A stretch of 64,000 nucleotides of DNA from Prolixibacteraceae bacterium (GCA_025355875.1 JANXYV010000132.1:1-64000); one strand, 5' to 3'; positions 1 to 10,467 are shown, counted from the first letter of the stretch. A program made the numbers and translations. Notes: generated from the sequence alone by a model not told the origin.

Positions 1-11
1 TCGACCGGCCA

Positions 12-1067
12 ATGGTCATGGAAACCCATGGATATCAGCTGTCCAAAGGCAGAAATGAAGTTGAAAAGATACTGGATGCCAACGATTTGGGAGTCGAATA
101 CCGGTATTTCGGAAAATCAGTTCCGGATTCGATGAAATATGAATTCCTGACCATTGAACAGGCAGCCGCCGATTTGCACGCCATCAACCAGCTCTTCAAA
201 CAGGTTTATAAGGGCAAATGGGTCAGTACCGGTATCAGCAAAGGCGGGCAGACTACGCTTTACTACAAATATTTTTATCCTCAAGATGTGGATGTTGCTA
301 TTCCGTATGTAGCGCCGATCGACAATGCGCTGGTTGATACCCGAATTTATACGTTTCTCGACACCATCGGTAAACCGGAATGCCGGCAAAAGATATTCGA
401 ATTCCAGAAGTTTTTACTGATAAACGAAGAAAAGGCGGTTGATAAACTTCAATGGTATGCCAAAGGGGCCAAATTGAAATTCAATTATACAGGCAGTCTG
501 TCCAGGTCATTTGAATACGCCGTGCTTGAATATCCGTTTTCGTTTTGGCAGTGGGGCCGCTCGTGCGACAGTATTCCGACCAACAAATCACTCGATTCGT
601 ACCTATGCGAATTGTTGAAAACTTCGAGCGTTTCGGCCTTTGCCGATGCCGACATGGTAAACTATGCCTCGCACTATTATCAGGCTCAGGAAACCGGCTA
701 TTATAGCTACAAAATTGAACCACTCAGGAAATACATCAAACAGTTCAGCTCCGATCCATCGGCTATGTTCCCACCGAAAGTGGCCAAAGCGAACGCCTAT
801 TCTGCAGAATTATACCGGAAGTTTCAGGAATGGCTTGACACCAAGGGCAACAATATCCTGTATATTTATGGAGGCGTCGACACCTGGTCGGCAGCACGGG
901 TGCTGGTTACCGATAAAGTGAATTCCAGGTCATTCCTGATTCCCGGGGCAAGCCATCGAACTGCCCGGATCAAAAATCTGCCAGAAGGAATGAAAAACGA
1001 GTTTGTCGGAAAAATCAAGGAATGGACAGGTCTGGACTGCAAAGTAGACGTTTTGCAAGTCAAATGA
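12..1067 (+). CDS. S37-family (PS-10-like) secreted tripeptidyl aminopeptidase, 5' end cut by window
   Basis: ORF 351 aa; alpha/beta-hydrolase nucleophile GISKGG followed by YYKYFYPQDVDVAIPYVAP, typical of peptidase S37; no signal peptide in the window, so N-terminus likely lies upstream. Confidence 0.75.
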   Translation: MVMETHGYQLSKGRNEVEKILDANDLGVEYRYFGKSVPDSMKYEFLTIEQAAADLHAINQLFKQVYKGKWVSTGISKGGQTTLYYKYFYPQDVDVAIPYVAPIDNALVDTRIYTFLDTIGKPECRQKIFEFQKFLLINEEKAVDKLQWYAKGAKLKFNYTGSLSRSFEYAVLEYPFSFWQWGRSCDSIPTNKSLDSYLCELLKTSSVSAFADADMVNYASHYYQAQETGYYSYKIEPLRKYIKQFSSDPSAMFPPKVAKANAYSAELYRKFQEWLDTKGNNILYIYGGVDTWSAARVLVTDKVNSRSFLIPGASHRTARIKNLPEGMKNEFVGKIKEWTGLDCKVDVLQVK

Positions 1068-1136
1068 TTCAGGTTGAGAATCGCAAACTAAAAACTGAAT
1101 CTCCATAATTCACAGAAACGTGAATCTGTTGCCTTT

Positions 1137-2324
1137 TCAGAACTGGTGATAAATGCTTTCTTCCAGGTACGGATGGTTTCTGGGCACCAGACTAGCCTTG
1201 GTAAGTGTGTTGGTTACAACGAGGGTGAAAAGACCTAAAAATCCAAGGTATGTTCCTATTTCGATGATGCCGAACTTAACCTCGTGAACCACATCCGGCC
1301 AAATGTAATAGTACAGTTCGGTATATTGCCCAATCATTAAAACGACAATAACCGGCAGAATAAACACTTTGCTTCTTGAAGTCATTCGAGGCATCAGGAA
1401 AAGGAAAGGAATAAACCAGTTGAGGATAATGTTGGCAAAAAACAAGACCCCAAAAGCGCCACCTGAACGATTTACAAAATAGGCGGTTTCTTCAGGAAGA
1501 TTTCCGTACCAAATGATCATGAATTCGGCAAAATTGAAGTAGCCCCAAACAATCGAAAGCATAAAAATATATCTTGAATAATCGTGCAGATGACTTCGGT
1601 TCAGCATGGGCAAATGACCTATTTTATTCAGGATAATGACGATGAGTGTGATGACGGTTGCGGCATGTAAAAAGGCCGCGATAAAACTTTTTGCGGCAAA
1701 AATTCCGCTGTACCAATGTGGTTCGAGCGACATGATCATGTCGATGGCAAACAGGGTGAAGCTGATGGCAATGATGAAAATGAATATTTTCGAGTATTTT
1801 TCAGATTTGTAGAAATGCTCCATTCCGCCTACTTCATCTTCTTTTAGTGAGATTTTCCGGAGTAAACGAACCATCACGATCCATAGCCCAAAGAACAGAA
1901 TTACCCTCAGGAAGAAAAAAGGAATATTCAGGTAAGGTGATTTGTGAGCGATTAACTCATCTGTTTTAGTGATACCTGCTTCCGACCAATGAAAAATGGT
2001 GTGCATTCCGAAATACATCAACAGGAAGAAAACTGCGGCGACCGGAAGGTAGGATGCCATGGCTTCAGGAATTCGCTTAAAGGCTGACGACCAGCCTGCC
2101 TGGGCTATGTATTGAATCGCGCCGAAGAATGCAGCGCCGATGGCCAGCGAAACAAAGTAATAGTTGTTCAGTAAATAATTGGCCCAGGCTCGCTGCGGAT
2201 CCAAAACAAATCCGGCTGCCATCGAAATGACTCCGATGCCGATCATTCCGAACAACAGGTTCTTAAATTTTTGAGGAACAATCAGTTTATCATTCATTGT
2301 ATCCATATCTTTTGATGTCATCAT
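1137..2324 (-). CDS. actF: Alternative complex III subunit ActF (quinol:cytochrome c oxidoreductase, membrane quinone-binding subunit)
   Basis: 395 aa polytopic protein; last gene of an actA-F order. Confidence 0.85.
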   Translation of the reverse strand: MMTSKDMDTMNDKLIVPQKFKNLLFGMIGIGVISMAAGFVLDPQRAWANYLLNNYYFVSLAIGAAFFGAIQYIAQAGWSSAFKRIPEAMASYLPVAAVFFLLMYFGMHTIFHWSEAGITKTDELIAHKSPYLNIPFFFLRVILFFGLWIVMVRLLRKISLKEDEVGGMEHFYKSEKYSKIFIFIIAISFTLFAIDMIMSLEPHWYSGIFAAKSFIAAFLHAATVITLIVIILNKIGHLPMLNRSHLHDYSRYIFMLSIVWGYFNFAEFMIIWYGNLPEETAYFVNRSGGAFGVLFFANIILNWFIPFLFLMPRMTSRSKVFILPVIVVLMIGQYTELYYYIWPDVVHEVKFGIIEIGTYLGFLGLFTLVVTNTLTKASLVPRNHPYLEESIYHQF

Positions 2325-2396
2325 TTACTTGTTTTTCGTGTCCGTCAACTAAAGCAGACGGCAAAGGATAATCACATAGTTCACTATTCGCTCATT

Positions 2397-2963
2397 TTAC
2401 TGCTTGTGCAAAACATTCTTGACATACATCGCCACCTTCCAGCGGTCATCAGGACGAACCTGGTTTCCATGCGGCGGCATCACTCCAAATCCAACGGTAA
2501 TCACATGGTAAATTTCGCCAATCGGATTCTTCCTGACTTTGTCCGACAATAAATTCCCCGGAGGATACGGATATTTCTTGCTTGTAAACAGAAATCCCTT
2601 TCCATCACCCTTTTCACCATGGCAATTCATGCAATATATTCCATACACTTCTTTCCCTCTTTCCAGGTTTTTCGCATTGGCTTCCAGCGGATTAATCAAT
2701 TCTTTGCCAGCTTTGACGCGGTCGTCATCCGTTTTATCATACAAATACGGCTGGTAACCGCGGGGAATAGTTCCTTCAACCGGATTTCGCATCGTTTTTC
2801 CGTCGGCAAAATTCGGATTTGGAGAGTAGGTTTCGTAGGCTGGTGAGTGCGCCATATCGTCGAAATATTCCCATCCTTTGGTTTTCCGGTCGCGGTCGCA
2901 CGATCCCAAAAACAGGATCAGGGCTACCCAGGCTATATTTTTACTGATTCTTTCCAGATTCAT
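2397..2963 (-). CDS. actE: ActE, monoheme cytochrome c lipoprotein of alternative complex III
   Basis: CMNCH heme motif plus distal MPPHG; lipobox LGSC. ORF is open to 3005, but the internal Met (MNLERISKN) gives the lipoprotein signal. Confidence 0.87.
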   Translation of the reverse strand: MNLERISKNIAWVALILFLGSCDRDRKTKGWEYFDDMAHSPAYETYSPNPNFADGKTMRNPVEGTIPRGYQPYLYDKTDDDRVKAGKELINPLEANAKNLERGKEVYGIYCMNCHGEKGDGKGFLFTSKKYPYPPGNLLSDKVRKNPIGEIYHVITVGFGVMPPHGNQVRPDDRWKVAMYVKNVLHKQ

Positions 2964-2979
2964 TCGGTAAACTTTTAAT

Positions 2980-3510
2980 TCAATTTGTGTTCGCATCCTT
3001 TTCATACACTTCAGTTGCTCCCTGATTTTGGAATAATTTGGTTATTTCGGGCTTCCCCATACCCATTTTTTCCTGATCAAGGAGGATGATAAATTTATCG
3101 TCGGTTGCCCGGATGTCAATGATGTCGGCTTTCTTCCCCGGATATATTTTCGATCGTACTGAAAAGGTCAGAAGGGTCAGAATCGTAATAGTCAGAATCG
3201 TTGCAACTATGGTTACGACAATGAATGATGGAAAGGTATTAAAAGGTTTTCCACCAAAATGAAGAGGCCAGCTAACCACCGCAGCCCAGTACATTCCGCC
3301 AAGCAGCATGATGACTGCAAAAAGTCCGAAGAAAAAGGCCGCCGTGGTGATGTTCGTTTTGTTTTTCATCCCGGTAAGGATTTCATGGATCGGGTATGGC
3401 GTATAGACTTCTTCGATGACAACGCCTTTTTCGAGCGCTTTTTCAAATGCGTCAACCAAAGTATGCTCGTCGTCGAAAACACCGATTAAATATCTTTTAT
3501 TCATAATCAT
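2980..3510 (-). CDS. actD: ActD, DUF3341 membrane subunit of alternative complex III
   Basis: 176 aa, YLIGVFDDEHTLVDAFEKALEKGV... with two TM segments; position between actC and actE. Confidence 0.87.
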   Translation of the reverse strand: MIMNKRYLIGVFDDEHTLVDAFEKALEKGVVIEEVYTPYPIHEILTGMKNKTNITTAAFFFGLFAVIMLLGGMYWAAVVSWPLHFGGKPFNTFPSFIVVTIVATILTITILTLLTFSVRSKIYPGKKADIIDIRATDDKFIILLDQEKMGMGKPEITKLFQNQGATEVYEKDANTN

Positions 3511-4888
3511 GATGACCGGGTTTAAGGTGATCGGTTTGCTGTGTATTGTATTTTGAAATCATCTTGACTTCGGCAATGGCAATCTGAGGAATGTATCGGA
3601 AGAACAGTAATACTCCGGAAGCAAACATACCAAGCGTACCAATGAAAAAACCAATTTCGATGATGGTTGGATGATATTCGGCCCAACTGGCCGGCAGATA
3701 ATTCTTCGACAGGGAAGTCACCACAATATTGAAGCGTTCGAACCACATTCCCAAATTGATCAGGAGGGAAATAACAAAAACGACCCAAATATTCCGGCGG
3801 ACTTTTTTCGACCAGAACAACTGTGGCATCAAGGCATTGAAAATAAACATTCCCCAGAATTCCAGGACGTATGGTCCGGTAATCCGGTTCTTGAAAAACG
3901 TGTACATTTCGTATTCTGAACCTGAATACCAGGCAATGAATATTTCAGTTATATAGGCGGTTCCCATGATGAGCGAAATGAAAACAAGGATGCGGCAAAC
4001 AGCGTCAACATGGTTTTCGGTGATGAAATCACCCATGTTATAAAGTTTTTTCATCAGGGTAACCAGGGTCAAAACCATGGCAAATCCTGAAAAGATTGCA
4101 CCAACCACGAAGTATGGCGGAAACAAAGTGGTATGCCAGCCCGGCTCGACCGAAACGGCAAAGTCAGTGGACACGATGGAGTGAACGGAAACTACCAGAA
4201 CTGCAGCAATTCCGCCCAAAACAAATGCCAAGCCTTCGTAACGCAACCACTCTCTCGAAGAACCCGTCCAGCCGAAAGCAAAAAATCCGTAGACCGCTTT
4301 TTTAATTTTCGATTTGGTAGTGTCGCGGATCGTGGCAAAATCGGGAACCATGCCGAAATACCAGAAACTGGCCGAAATCAGAAGATATGCTGAGATGGCC
4401 ATGAAATCCCAAAACAGCGGTGAATTGAAATTCACCCAGAGCGGACCTCTTGTATTTGGATAGGGAAAGATATAGAAAAACAGCCAGGGCCGTCCCATGT
4501 GAACCAAAGGGAACAGAGCAGCGCAAAAAACAGCTACAACGGTCATAGCTTCCGCAGCACGGTTAATAGCAGTTCTCCATTTCTGGCGTAAAATCAGCAG
4601 GAAGATAGAAAACGCCGTTCCGGCATGACCAATTCCGATCCACCAAACAAAATTGATAATTTCCCAACCCCAGGCGACGGTACTGTTCACTCCCCAAGTA
4701 CCAATTCCCTGAGTGAGTGTAATGTATACGCTCTTCACCCCAAAGGCAAACATCGCCAGACTGATGCCCAGTGCGATATACCACCAGGTAGGAGTTTTGG
4801 CATCGATAGGTGCAAGAATCTCCTGCGAAATCTGACTGAGCGACTTTTCTCCGTCAATTAATTTTCCTCGTATGGACGTTTTATACAT
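3497..4888 (-). CDS. actC: ActC, NrfD/PsrC-like membrane quinol oxidoreductase subunit
   Basis: 463 aa polytopic NrfD-like protein; operon position. Confidence 0.9.
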   Translation of the reverse strand: MYKTSIRGKLIDGEKSLSQISQEILAPIDAKTPTWWYIALGISLAMFAFGVKSVYITLTQGIGTWGVNSTVAWGWEIINFVWWIGIGHAGTAFSIFLLILRQKWRTAINRAAEAMTVVAVFCAALFPLVHMGRPWLFFYIFPYPNTRGPLWVNFNSPLFWDFMAISAYLLISASFWYFGMVPDFATIRDTTKSKIKKAVYGFFAFGWTGSSREWLRYEGLAFVLGGIAAVLVVSVHSIVSTDFAVSVEPGWHTTLFPPYFVVGAIFSGFAMVLTLVTLMKKLYNMGDFITENHVDAVCRILVFISLIMGTAYITEIFIAWYSGSEYEMYTFFKNRITGPYVLEFWGMFIFNALMPQLFWSKKVRRNIWVVFVISLLINLGMWFERFNIVVTSLSKNYLPASWAEYHPTIIEIGFFIGTLGMFASGVLLFFRYIPQIAIAEVKMISKYNTQQTDHLKPGHHDYE

Positions 4889-4915
4889 AGTTCAAACTTT
4901 TCTTTTGACTGATGA

Positions 4916-7882
4916 TCAGACTTTGCTGTTTCTCACTTTGGTCATGTAACCCACCGACGGCAAAGTGTGCAACTCTTCGAGCAAATGATAATGCCGAGGA
5001 TCGTTAAATAATTTCGAAATCCGGCTTTCCGGATCTTCCAAATCTCCAAAGAGAATTGCATTTCCGGGACACGACTGCGAACAGGCAGTTTTGATTTCTC
5101 CATCAGCAATAGCGCGGCCTTCGAGCTTGGCCAATTGCTTTTTCTCTTGAATCCGCTGCACGCACATAGAGCATTTTTCAACCACCCCTCGTGAACGAAC
5201 CGTTACATCCGGGTTCAGAACCATCCGACCCAAGTCGCTGTTCGAGGCAAAATCGAATTTATCGTTCTTTACGAACTGGAACCAGTTGAAGCGGCGTACT
5301 TTATACGGACAGTTGTTCACGCAATATTTGGTCCCGACACAACGGTTATAAGCCATCTGGTTCAGTCCTTCTTCGCTGTGAGGCGTGGCAGCCACCGGGC
5401 AAACATTTTCGCAAGGTGCGTTTCCGCAATGCTGGCAGGTTACCGGCTGGAAGGAAACTTTCGGGTTCTCGGGATTTTCAGAATAATAGCGGTCGATCCG
5501 TATCCAGTGCATTATGCGGCGGTTTCGGACTTGTTCTTTTCCGATCACCTGGATATTATTTTCGGCCTGACAGGCAATGGCACAGTTTCCACAACCCGTG
5601 CACGAATTCAGGTCAACCGAAAGGCCCCAGTGATGCCCGTTGTAAACCGGCATTTTGTAAAGTGTATGAGAGTTGGCCATGTCTTCCGATTCCTTTTCAT
5701 TACCAGCTACCGGTTTTTTCAGGTATTCATCAAAGGTGGCTTCCCGCACAATGGCTCGACCTTCCATCGAATGATGGGTCTGTGAAATGGCAAGATGAAT
5801 TACCTTTTCAGGAACTTTATCAACTTTTACTGAGGACAGAAAATATTTCCGAAACCCATTTTCGGTTTCAATCATCGGGTAGATGTTGGTTCCGGTTTTG
5901 TCTCCTACTTTTCCTGAAACCTGACGACCGTATCCCAGTGCAACTGAAATAGTGTCTTTGGCTTGTCCAGGCTGAATAAAAACCGGCAATTCAACACCGT
6001 TAACCCGAATAACATCTTCGTTTTTCAGGCCATTTTTCTCAGCGTATTCCACTGGTAAAGCTGCAAAATTGTCCCAGCTGATTTTGGCAACCGGGTCAGG
6101 CAATTCCTGAAGCCAAGGGTTATTGGCGTGTTTGCCGTTTCCAAGGGCGATGCTTTCATAAATCACCAGTTCAATGCCGGCGATTGCCGGTTTAATACGG
6201 CTGGCTGCCTGAGCAGTTCCATCCGAAGAATAATTCAATTTGGATTCCTGAACAGCTTCGAACACTCCGTTTTGAAGGGAAGAATTCCAAAATAGTCTGA
6301 AATCAGCAGATTCCTTTTGCTTTGGGAACAGATTTTCTTTCCAGAAATTTTGAATGAAATCACGGTAGTTCGATTCGATAGCAGCCCACTTTAACAGGGT
6401 TTCCTGTGGAGCGCGGGCATTAAAAATCGGAGCAATAGTCGGTTGCGAAAGGCTGAAAATGCCGGTTTTTGGTTCCATATCGTTCCAACTTTCCAGATAA
6501 TTGGGTTCCGGCAAAATGTATTGGCATACCGCTGTCGTTTCGTCTTTTCGTTCCGAAAACGAAATGCTCAACCCTGTTTTTTTGATTGCATCGGCAAATT
6601 CGGCACCTTTCGGATGGTCAAAAACCGGATTGGCATTCCAAACCAGCAATGCTTTGATATTCCCGGCTTTCAGGTCGACAAGTAAACGATCTGTTTTCTC
6701 ATCAATTCCCTGTTTGGTGAGCAAAGGAGTGTCTAATCCGATGGTTTGGCCATAGTTTCCAAGCAACTGGTTAATCCCGTTGATCAGCAACTGGATATTG
6801 ACATCGTTGCTTCCGGAGATGACAATGCTTTGTTTTGTATTTTCAAGCAGATCGGCTGCAAGTTCACTGATATCGACCGATGATTGGACACCGGAAAGTA
6901 CCTGAGCCCCTTTTGCCCGGGCAATTGCATTGTACAATGCCAAAACGATTGCACCTTCTTCCGAAGGTTTTATCGGGAAACGGACATCGGCATTCGAGCC
7001 GCTCAAAGTTAATCCTGACTCAAACTGATAATGGCGAAGCATTTCCTTCCGGCCATCCTGAAGATTACGTGCTGCAGTGTATCCTTTGGTGTATTCGACC
7101 GGTGAAAGCCAGGTTCCGAGGAAATCGGCGCCGAAACTGACCACGACTTTGGCTTTATTGAAGCGGTAATCAGGAATAATGGCTGCCTGAGAATCGGGCA
7201 AATTTTTTCCAAAACTGGTCAGATTGGCCAGGATTATTCCTGAAGCCGAAACCGGATCGTACTGAATCCATTCGGTATTGGTTTGTTTTTCAGTAAATTT
7301 CCGGATGATTTCGCGGGTGGATGGTGAAATAATGGTAGAACTGAGCAGAACTACTTTGCCACCCTGAGACTTCAGTTCGGAAAGCTGCGCGATTATTTCC
7401 TTATCAGCTTTTTCCCAGGTAATTTCGCTTCCGCTTTTGGATGGATTTTTAAACCGTGCATCATCGTACAGATTCAGTACCGAAGCCTGAACCCGGGCAC
7501 TGGTTGCTCCCTGTGAGATTGAACTCAAGGCATTTCCTTCAATTTTAATCGGCCGGCCATCCCGGACTTTTACTGCCACGCTACCATATTCATTGCCTTC
7601 GAAGAACGAGGAAGCATAGTAATTTGCAGTTCCGGGAGTAATTTCGGCTGGCTTGACCAAATATGGAATTGCTTTGTCGATCGGGCGCTTGCAACTGGCC
7701 ACAATCGAGGCCGCAGCAATACCAAATCCGAATGTTTTCAGGAAATCGCGGCGCGATGATCCATTCAAATCAGAGTCACCTTTCATCAGCATGCTTTTCT
7801 GTTTGGCTTCTTCGCGCACCTCTGCACGGCGTAACTCCTTTGGATTGTCTAGTTCTTCTATACTTCTCCAGTATGTCTTCAT
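4916..7882 (-). CDS. actB: ActB, TAT-variant molybdopterin-oxidoreductase-like iron-sulfur subunit of alternative complex III
   Basis: 988 aa; SRRDFLKTFGFG Tat-like leader; C-terminal ferredoxin-like Cys clusters CTGCGNCAIACQ, CQHCGNAPCENVCP, CVNNCPYKVRRFNW. Confidence 0.92.
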   Translation of the reverse strand: MKTYWRSIEELDNPKELRRAEVREEAKQKSMLMKGDSDLNGSSRRDFLKTFGFGIAAASIVASCKRPIDKAIPYLVKPAEITPGTANYYASSFFEGNEYGSVAVKVRDGRPIKIEGNALSSISQGATSARVQASVLNLYDDARFKNPSKSGSEITWEKADKEIIAQLSELKSQGGKVVLLSSTIISPSTREIIRKFTEKQTNTEWIQYDPVSASGIILANLTSFGKNLPDSQAAIIPDYRFNKAKVVVSFGADFLGTWLSPVEYTKGYTAARNLQDGRKEMLRHYQFESGLTLSGSNADVRFPIKPSEEGAIVLALYNAIARAKGAQVLSGVQSSVDISELAADLLENTKQSIVISGSNDVNIQLLINGINQLLGNYGQTIGLDTPLLTKQGIDEKTDRLLVDLKAGNIKALLVWNANPVFDHPKGAEFADAIKKTGLSISFSERKDETTAVCQYILPEPNYLESWNDMEPKTGIFSLSQPTIAPIFNARAPQETLLKWAAIESNYRDFIQNFWKENLFPKQKESADFRLFWNSSLQNGVFEAVQESKLNYSSDGTAQAASRIKPAIAGIELVIYESIALGNGKHANNPWLQELPDPVAKISWDNFAALPVEYAEKNGLKNEDVIRVNGVELPVFIQPGQAKDTISVALGYGRQVSGKVGDKTGTNIYPMIETENGFRKYFLSSVKVDKVPEKVIHLAISQTHHSMEGRAIVREATFDEYLKKPVAGNEKESEDMANSHTLYKMPVYNGHHWGLSVDLNSCTGCGNCAIACQAENNIQVIGKEQVRNRRIMHWIRIDRYYSENPENPKVSFQPVTCQHCGNAPCENVCPVAATPHSEEGLNQMAYNRCVGTKYCVNNCPYKVRRFNWFQFVKNDKFDFASNSDLGRMVLNPDVTVRSRGVVEKCSMCVQRIQEKKQLAKLEGRAIADGEIKTACSQSCPGNAILFGDLEDPESRISKLFNDPRHYHLLEELHTLPSVGYMTKVRNSKV

Positions 7883-8083
7883 TTATACTATTTTATCAAA
7901 TTTGATTCAATTCAAAAAGGAAACGGGAAAGAGGAAAGGGCGTTTTCGTTTTCCTATTTCTTATTTTCACATTCTTATGTCCATATATTTTACTAAATGA
8001 AAACTCATTCATTGCGCCAGAAGAAGTGCTTGTCTCCAATCTTCATTTTTACGCTGGCGCCAATTTTTTTATCCTTCTTCACA

Positions 8084-8141
8084 CCCCCGGCTTAAAAGCC
8101 GGGGCTACTGATATGACGTCCCTCCAGGAATTTTTTCCCTT
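8084..8141. repeat. REP-like palindromic intergenic element
   Basis: CCCCGGCT-TAAA-AGCCGGGG perfect 8-bp stem, followed by GGGCTACTGATATGACGTCCCTCCAGGAATTTTTT; lies in the actB-actA gap. Confidence 0.6.
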
Positions 8142-8164
8142 TTGCCTTTTTCCTTTTTCCTTTT

Positions 8165-9334
8165 CTAATAATGGCATCGCATACAATCGTTGGCTCCAAT
8201 ATTTACCGCACGAACCGTGTCCAGCTTTCCTGATTTCAGGTCTTCGTGCAATTTCAGGTATTTGTCGTAATAGGCATTGTCTTTGAAATTGACTTTGGTT
8301 TGGCGGTGGCAATTGATGCACCAGCCCATAGACAAGTCGCTGCTTTGCTTCATTATACCCATTTCCTGAACTGCACCATGGCATTTTTTGCAATCAACTT
8401 TGGCTATACCAACATGCTGGGCATGGCTAAAAAAAACATGATCGGGCAAATTGTGCAGCCGAATCCATTCCACAGGTTTCTTGGTCTCGTTGGCTTCCAC
8501 CACTTTGGCAATTTCAAATTTTCCGGAATGTGAACCTTCCCGAACCAAAACATGACAATTCATACACAGTTCCATCGCCGGAATACCCGCCGATTTGCTG
8601 TATTCTGCCAGATGGTGACAATATTTGCAGTCGATCCGGTTATCTCCGGCATGTATTTTATGCGAAAATTTAATAGGTTGATTCGGTGCATATCCGGGCG
8701 ACCGGCCCAGTCCTATGGCAGCTTCTGCAATCATGTATACCTGAATTCCCAAAGTGATAAGCAGTATGATGACACTGATAAACCGATATTTTATTTTGTG
8801 GAAAAAGATTAAGTCGAGCACTGAAAATGTCATCAGCAATCCGAGAAGAACAAAGATGATAATCATGTTGATTGTCGGACCAGGAGGCGGAGGACCCGTC
8901 ACAGCCAACTGATCAAGGTACATTTTTACTTTTTTCAAATCTTCAACTTCAATTTTGAAATCTTTGTGTGAAGCTTCCATTTTCTTTCCATTAGGCTCCA
9001 TCACAGCACTCTGGAAATCGGTAAAATCCTTTCCGGAATACTTCAATGCAATGTCCATTGCCGAGGGATTCCAGTTTAAAGAATCAGATTCATGAAGGGT
9101 ATGACAGGATACACAAGTCTCGAATTTGCGGTCTTTCGGTAAAAGCCCCTTAAAAAACCGTTCTCCGCGCTGAAGATCTTCATGGATTTGATGTTCCGAA
9201 GCAGAGTTATCTTCCTCATCAGAGATATTTGCCAGTAAAGAATTTCCAGAGATTAAGAAAATTGAAAAGAATATCAGTGAAATCAATGTTTTCAAACGTA
9301 GTTGCAAATCCGGGAGAAGGTTTACTTTTCTCAT
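8165..9334 (-). CDS. actA: ActA, multiheme c-type cytochrome subunit of alternative complex III (six CXXCH motifs)
   Basis: CVSCH, CKYCH, CMNCH, CKKCH, CINCH, CMRCH; signal/TM N-terminus plus internal TM segments. Confidence 0.9.
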   Translation of the reverse strand: MRKVNLLPDLQLRLKTLISLIFFSIFLISGNSLLANISDEEDNSASEHQIHEDLQRGERFFKGLLPKDRKFETCVSCHTLHESDSLNWNPSAMDIALKYSGKDFTDFQSAVMEPNGKKMEASHKDFKIEVEDLKKVKMYLDQLAVTGPPPPGPTINMIIIFVLLGLLMTFSVLDLIFFHKIKYRFISVIILLITLGIQVYMIAEAAIGLGRSPGYAPNQPIKFSHKIHAGDNRIDCKYCHHLAEYSKSAGIPAMELCMNCHVLVREGSHSGKFEIAKVVEANETKKPVEWIRLHNLPDHVFFSHAQHVGIAKVDCKKCHGAVQEMGIMKQSSDLSMGWCINCHRQTKVNFKDNAYYDKYLKLHEDLKSGKLDTVRAVNIGANDCMRCHY

Positions 9335-9706
9335 TCAAATAGGTTTTTTATTAGATGTATGCTGAAACCGTTTTAAAACTATCCTCATTAAACAATCTAG
9401 TTCCGTAATGGTTTCTACGCCTAAATATAAAAAAATTAGCGACAGCAAATTGATAGTTGGCAGAACAATTCAGAAAAATGTCAAAAACCATTAATATACT
9501 GAAATTTAAGGCTCTAATTGGAGATCAATCTTTCCAAAAATAGACAGGATCAATGAATCTGAGATACTACTTAAAGAAATTCAATCGCATTTTCCGGATT
9601 CCCTGAATATTTTCGAATCAAAATGTTTAATAATAAAGGAAATGATCAAACAAAGAAAACAGTATTGCTATCTTTATTGCATTATAATTAACCATGTCCG
9701 GCTTGA

Positions 9707-10459
9707 ATGAATGAATACAACCTGAGTGTCTTACTTGTAGAAAGCGACCTCAACTCGGCAAAACATTTTCAGGAACTTATAGTTGCAAACCCTTTGATTT
9801 CAGAGATCGAAATTGCAGCCGATTCGGATCAGGCTCTGCAAAAAATAATAAACTCCAGCCCGGATATTATCTTTATGGAATATCCCTTGCGAGGAAAAAC
9901 TGCTGGTAAACTTGTCAAATTTATTCAGGCAAATTTGTCCGGAACAAACGTTGTTTTTGTTTCTGAATCTAAAAGCCATGCAGCGGAAGCTATTCGAAGC
10001 GAAGTTTTCAATTTTCTCCTGAAACCCTTTGAACTAAATGAAATTGAAAAGTTTGTAACCAAATTCCATGCACTGAAAAAGCAGAAGAGTAAGGAAATAA
10101 TCGGCCAGATTATTGAAAAAACAACTGAAGAATCAAGAATCAGGATGCAAACATCCCGAGGCTTTCTTTTAATTAACCCTGAAGAAATTATCTATTGCAA
10201 GGCCGAAAGCGCGTTTACCGAAGTCCATTTTACGAACGATCGGGTTGAATTGAGTTTTCTGTTTCTTTCGAAAGTAGAGGAAATACTGAAACCATATACT
10301 TTCATGAAAGTTAGCCGGTCATATATCATCAATATGAGTTACCTGCGCAAGGTTTTCAGAGACAACAATACCATCGTTTTATCCGTAAACGGCAAGGAAT
10401 ATGAAGTCAAAGGCTCAAAACAATCTATCCGGGTTTTGAGTAAAATAGAAACTGAATAA
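9707..10459 (+). CDS. LytTR-family response regulator with degenerate receiver domain
   Basis: REC-like fold (VLLVESD, IIFMEYPLRG, LLKPF) plus C-terminal LytTR domain; the phosphoacceptor position reads E. Confidence 0.85.
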   Translation: MNEYNLSVLLVESDLNSAKHFQELIVANPLISEIEIAADSDQALQKIINSSPDIIFMEYPLRGKTAGKLVKFIQANLSGTNVVFVSESKSHAAEAIRSEVFNFLLKPFELNEIEKFVTKFHALKKQKSKEIIGQIIEKTTEESRIRMQTSRGFLLINPEEIIYCKAESAFTEVHFTNDRVELSFLFLSKVEEILKPYTFMKVSRSYIINMSYLRKVFRDNNTIVLSVNGKEYEVKGSKQSIRVLSKIETE

Positions 10460-10467
10460 GAATATCT

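Noticed and set aside
1108-1125. ATTCAC-AGAAAC-GTGAAT hairpin between convergent S37 peptidase and actF
   Set aside because: Only 6 bp with no T-tract; too weak to call a terminator
5378-5952. Overlapping plus-strand ORFs (135 and 178 aa)
   Set aside because: Antisense to actB iron-sulfur region; the lysine/cysteine coding pattern of actB explains the open frames
8079-8393. 104-aa minus ORF
   Set aside because: Translation of the REP-like element plus an alternative frame of actA; typical spurious ORF
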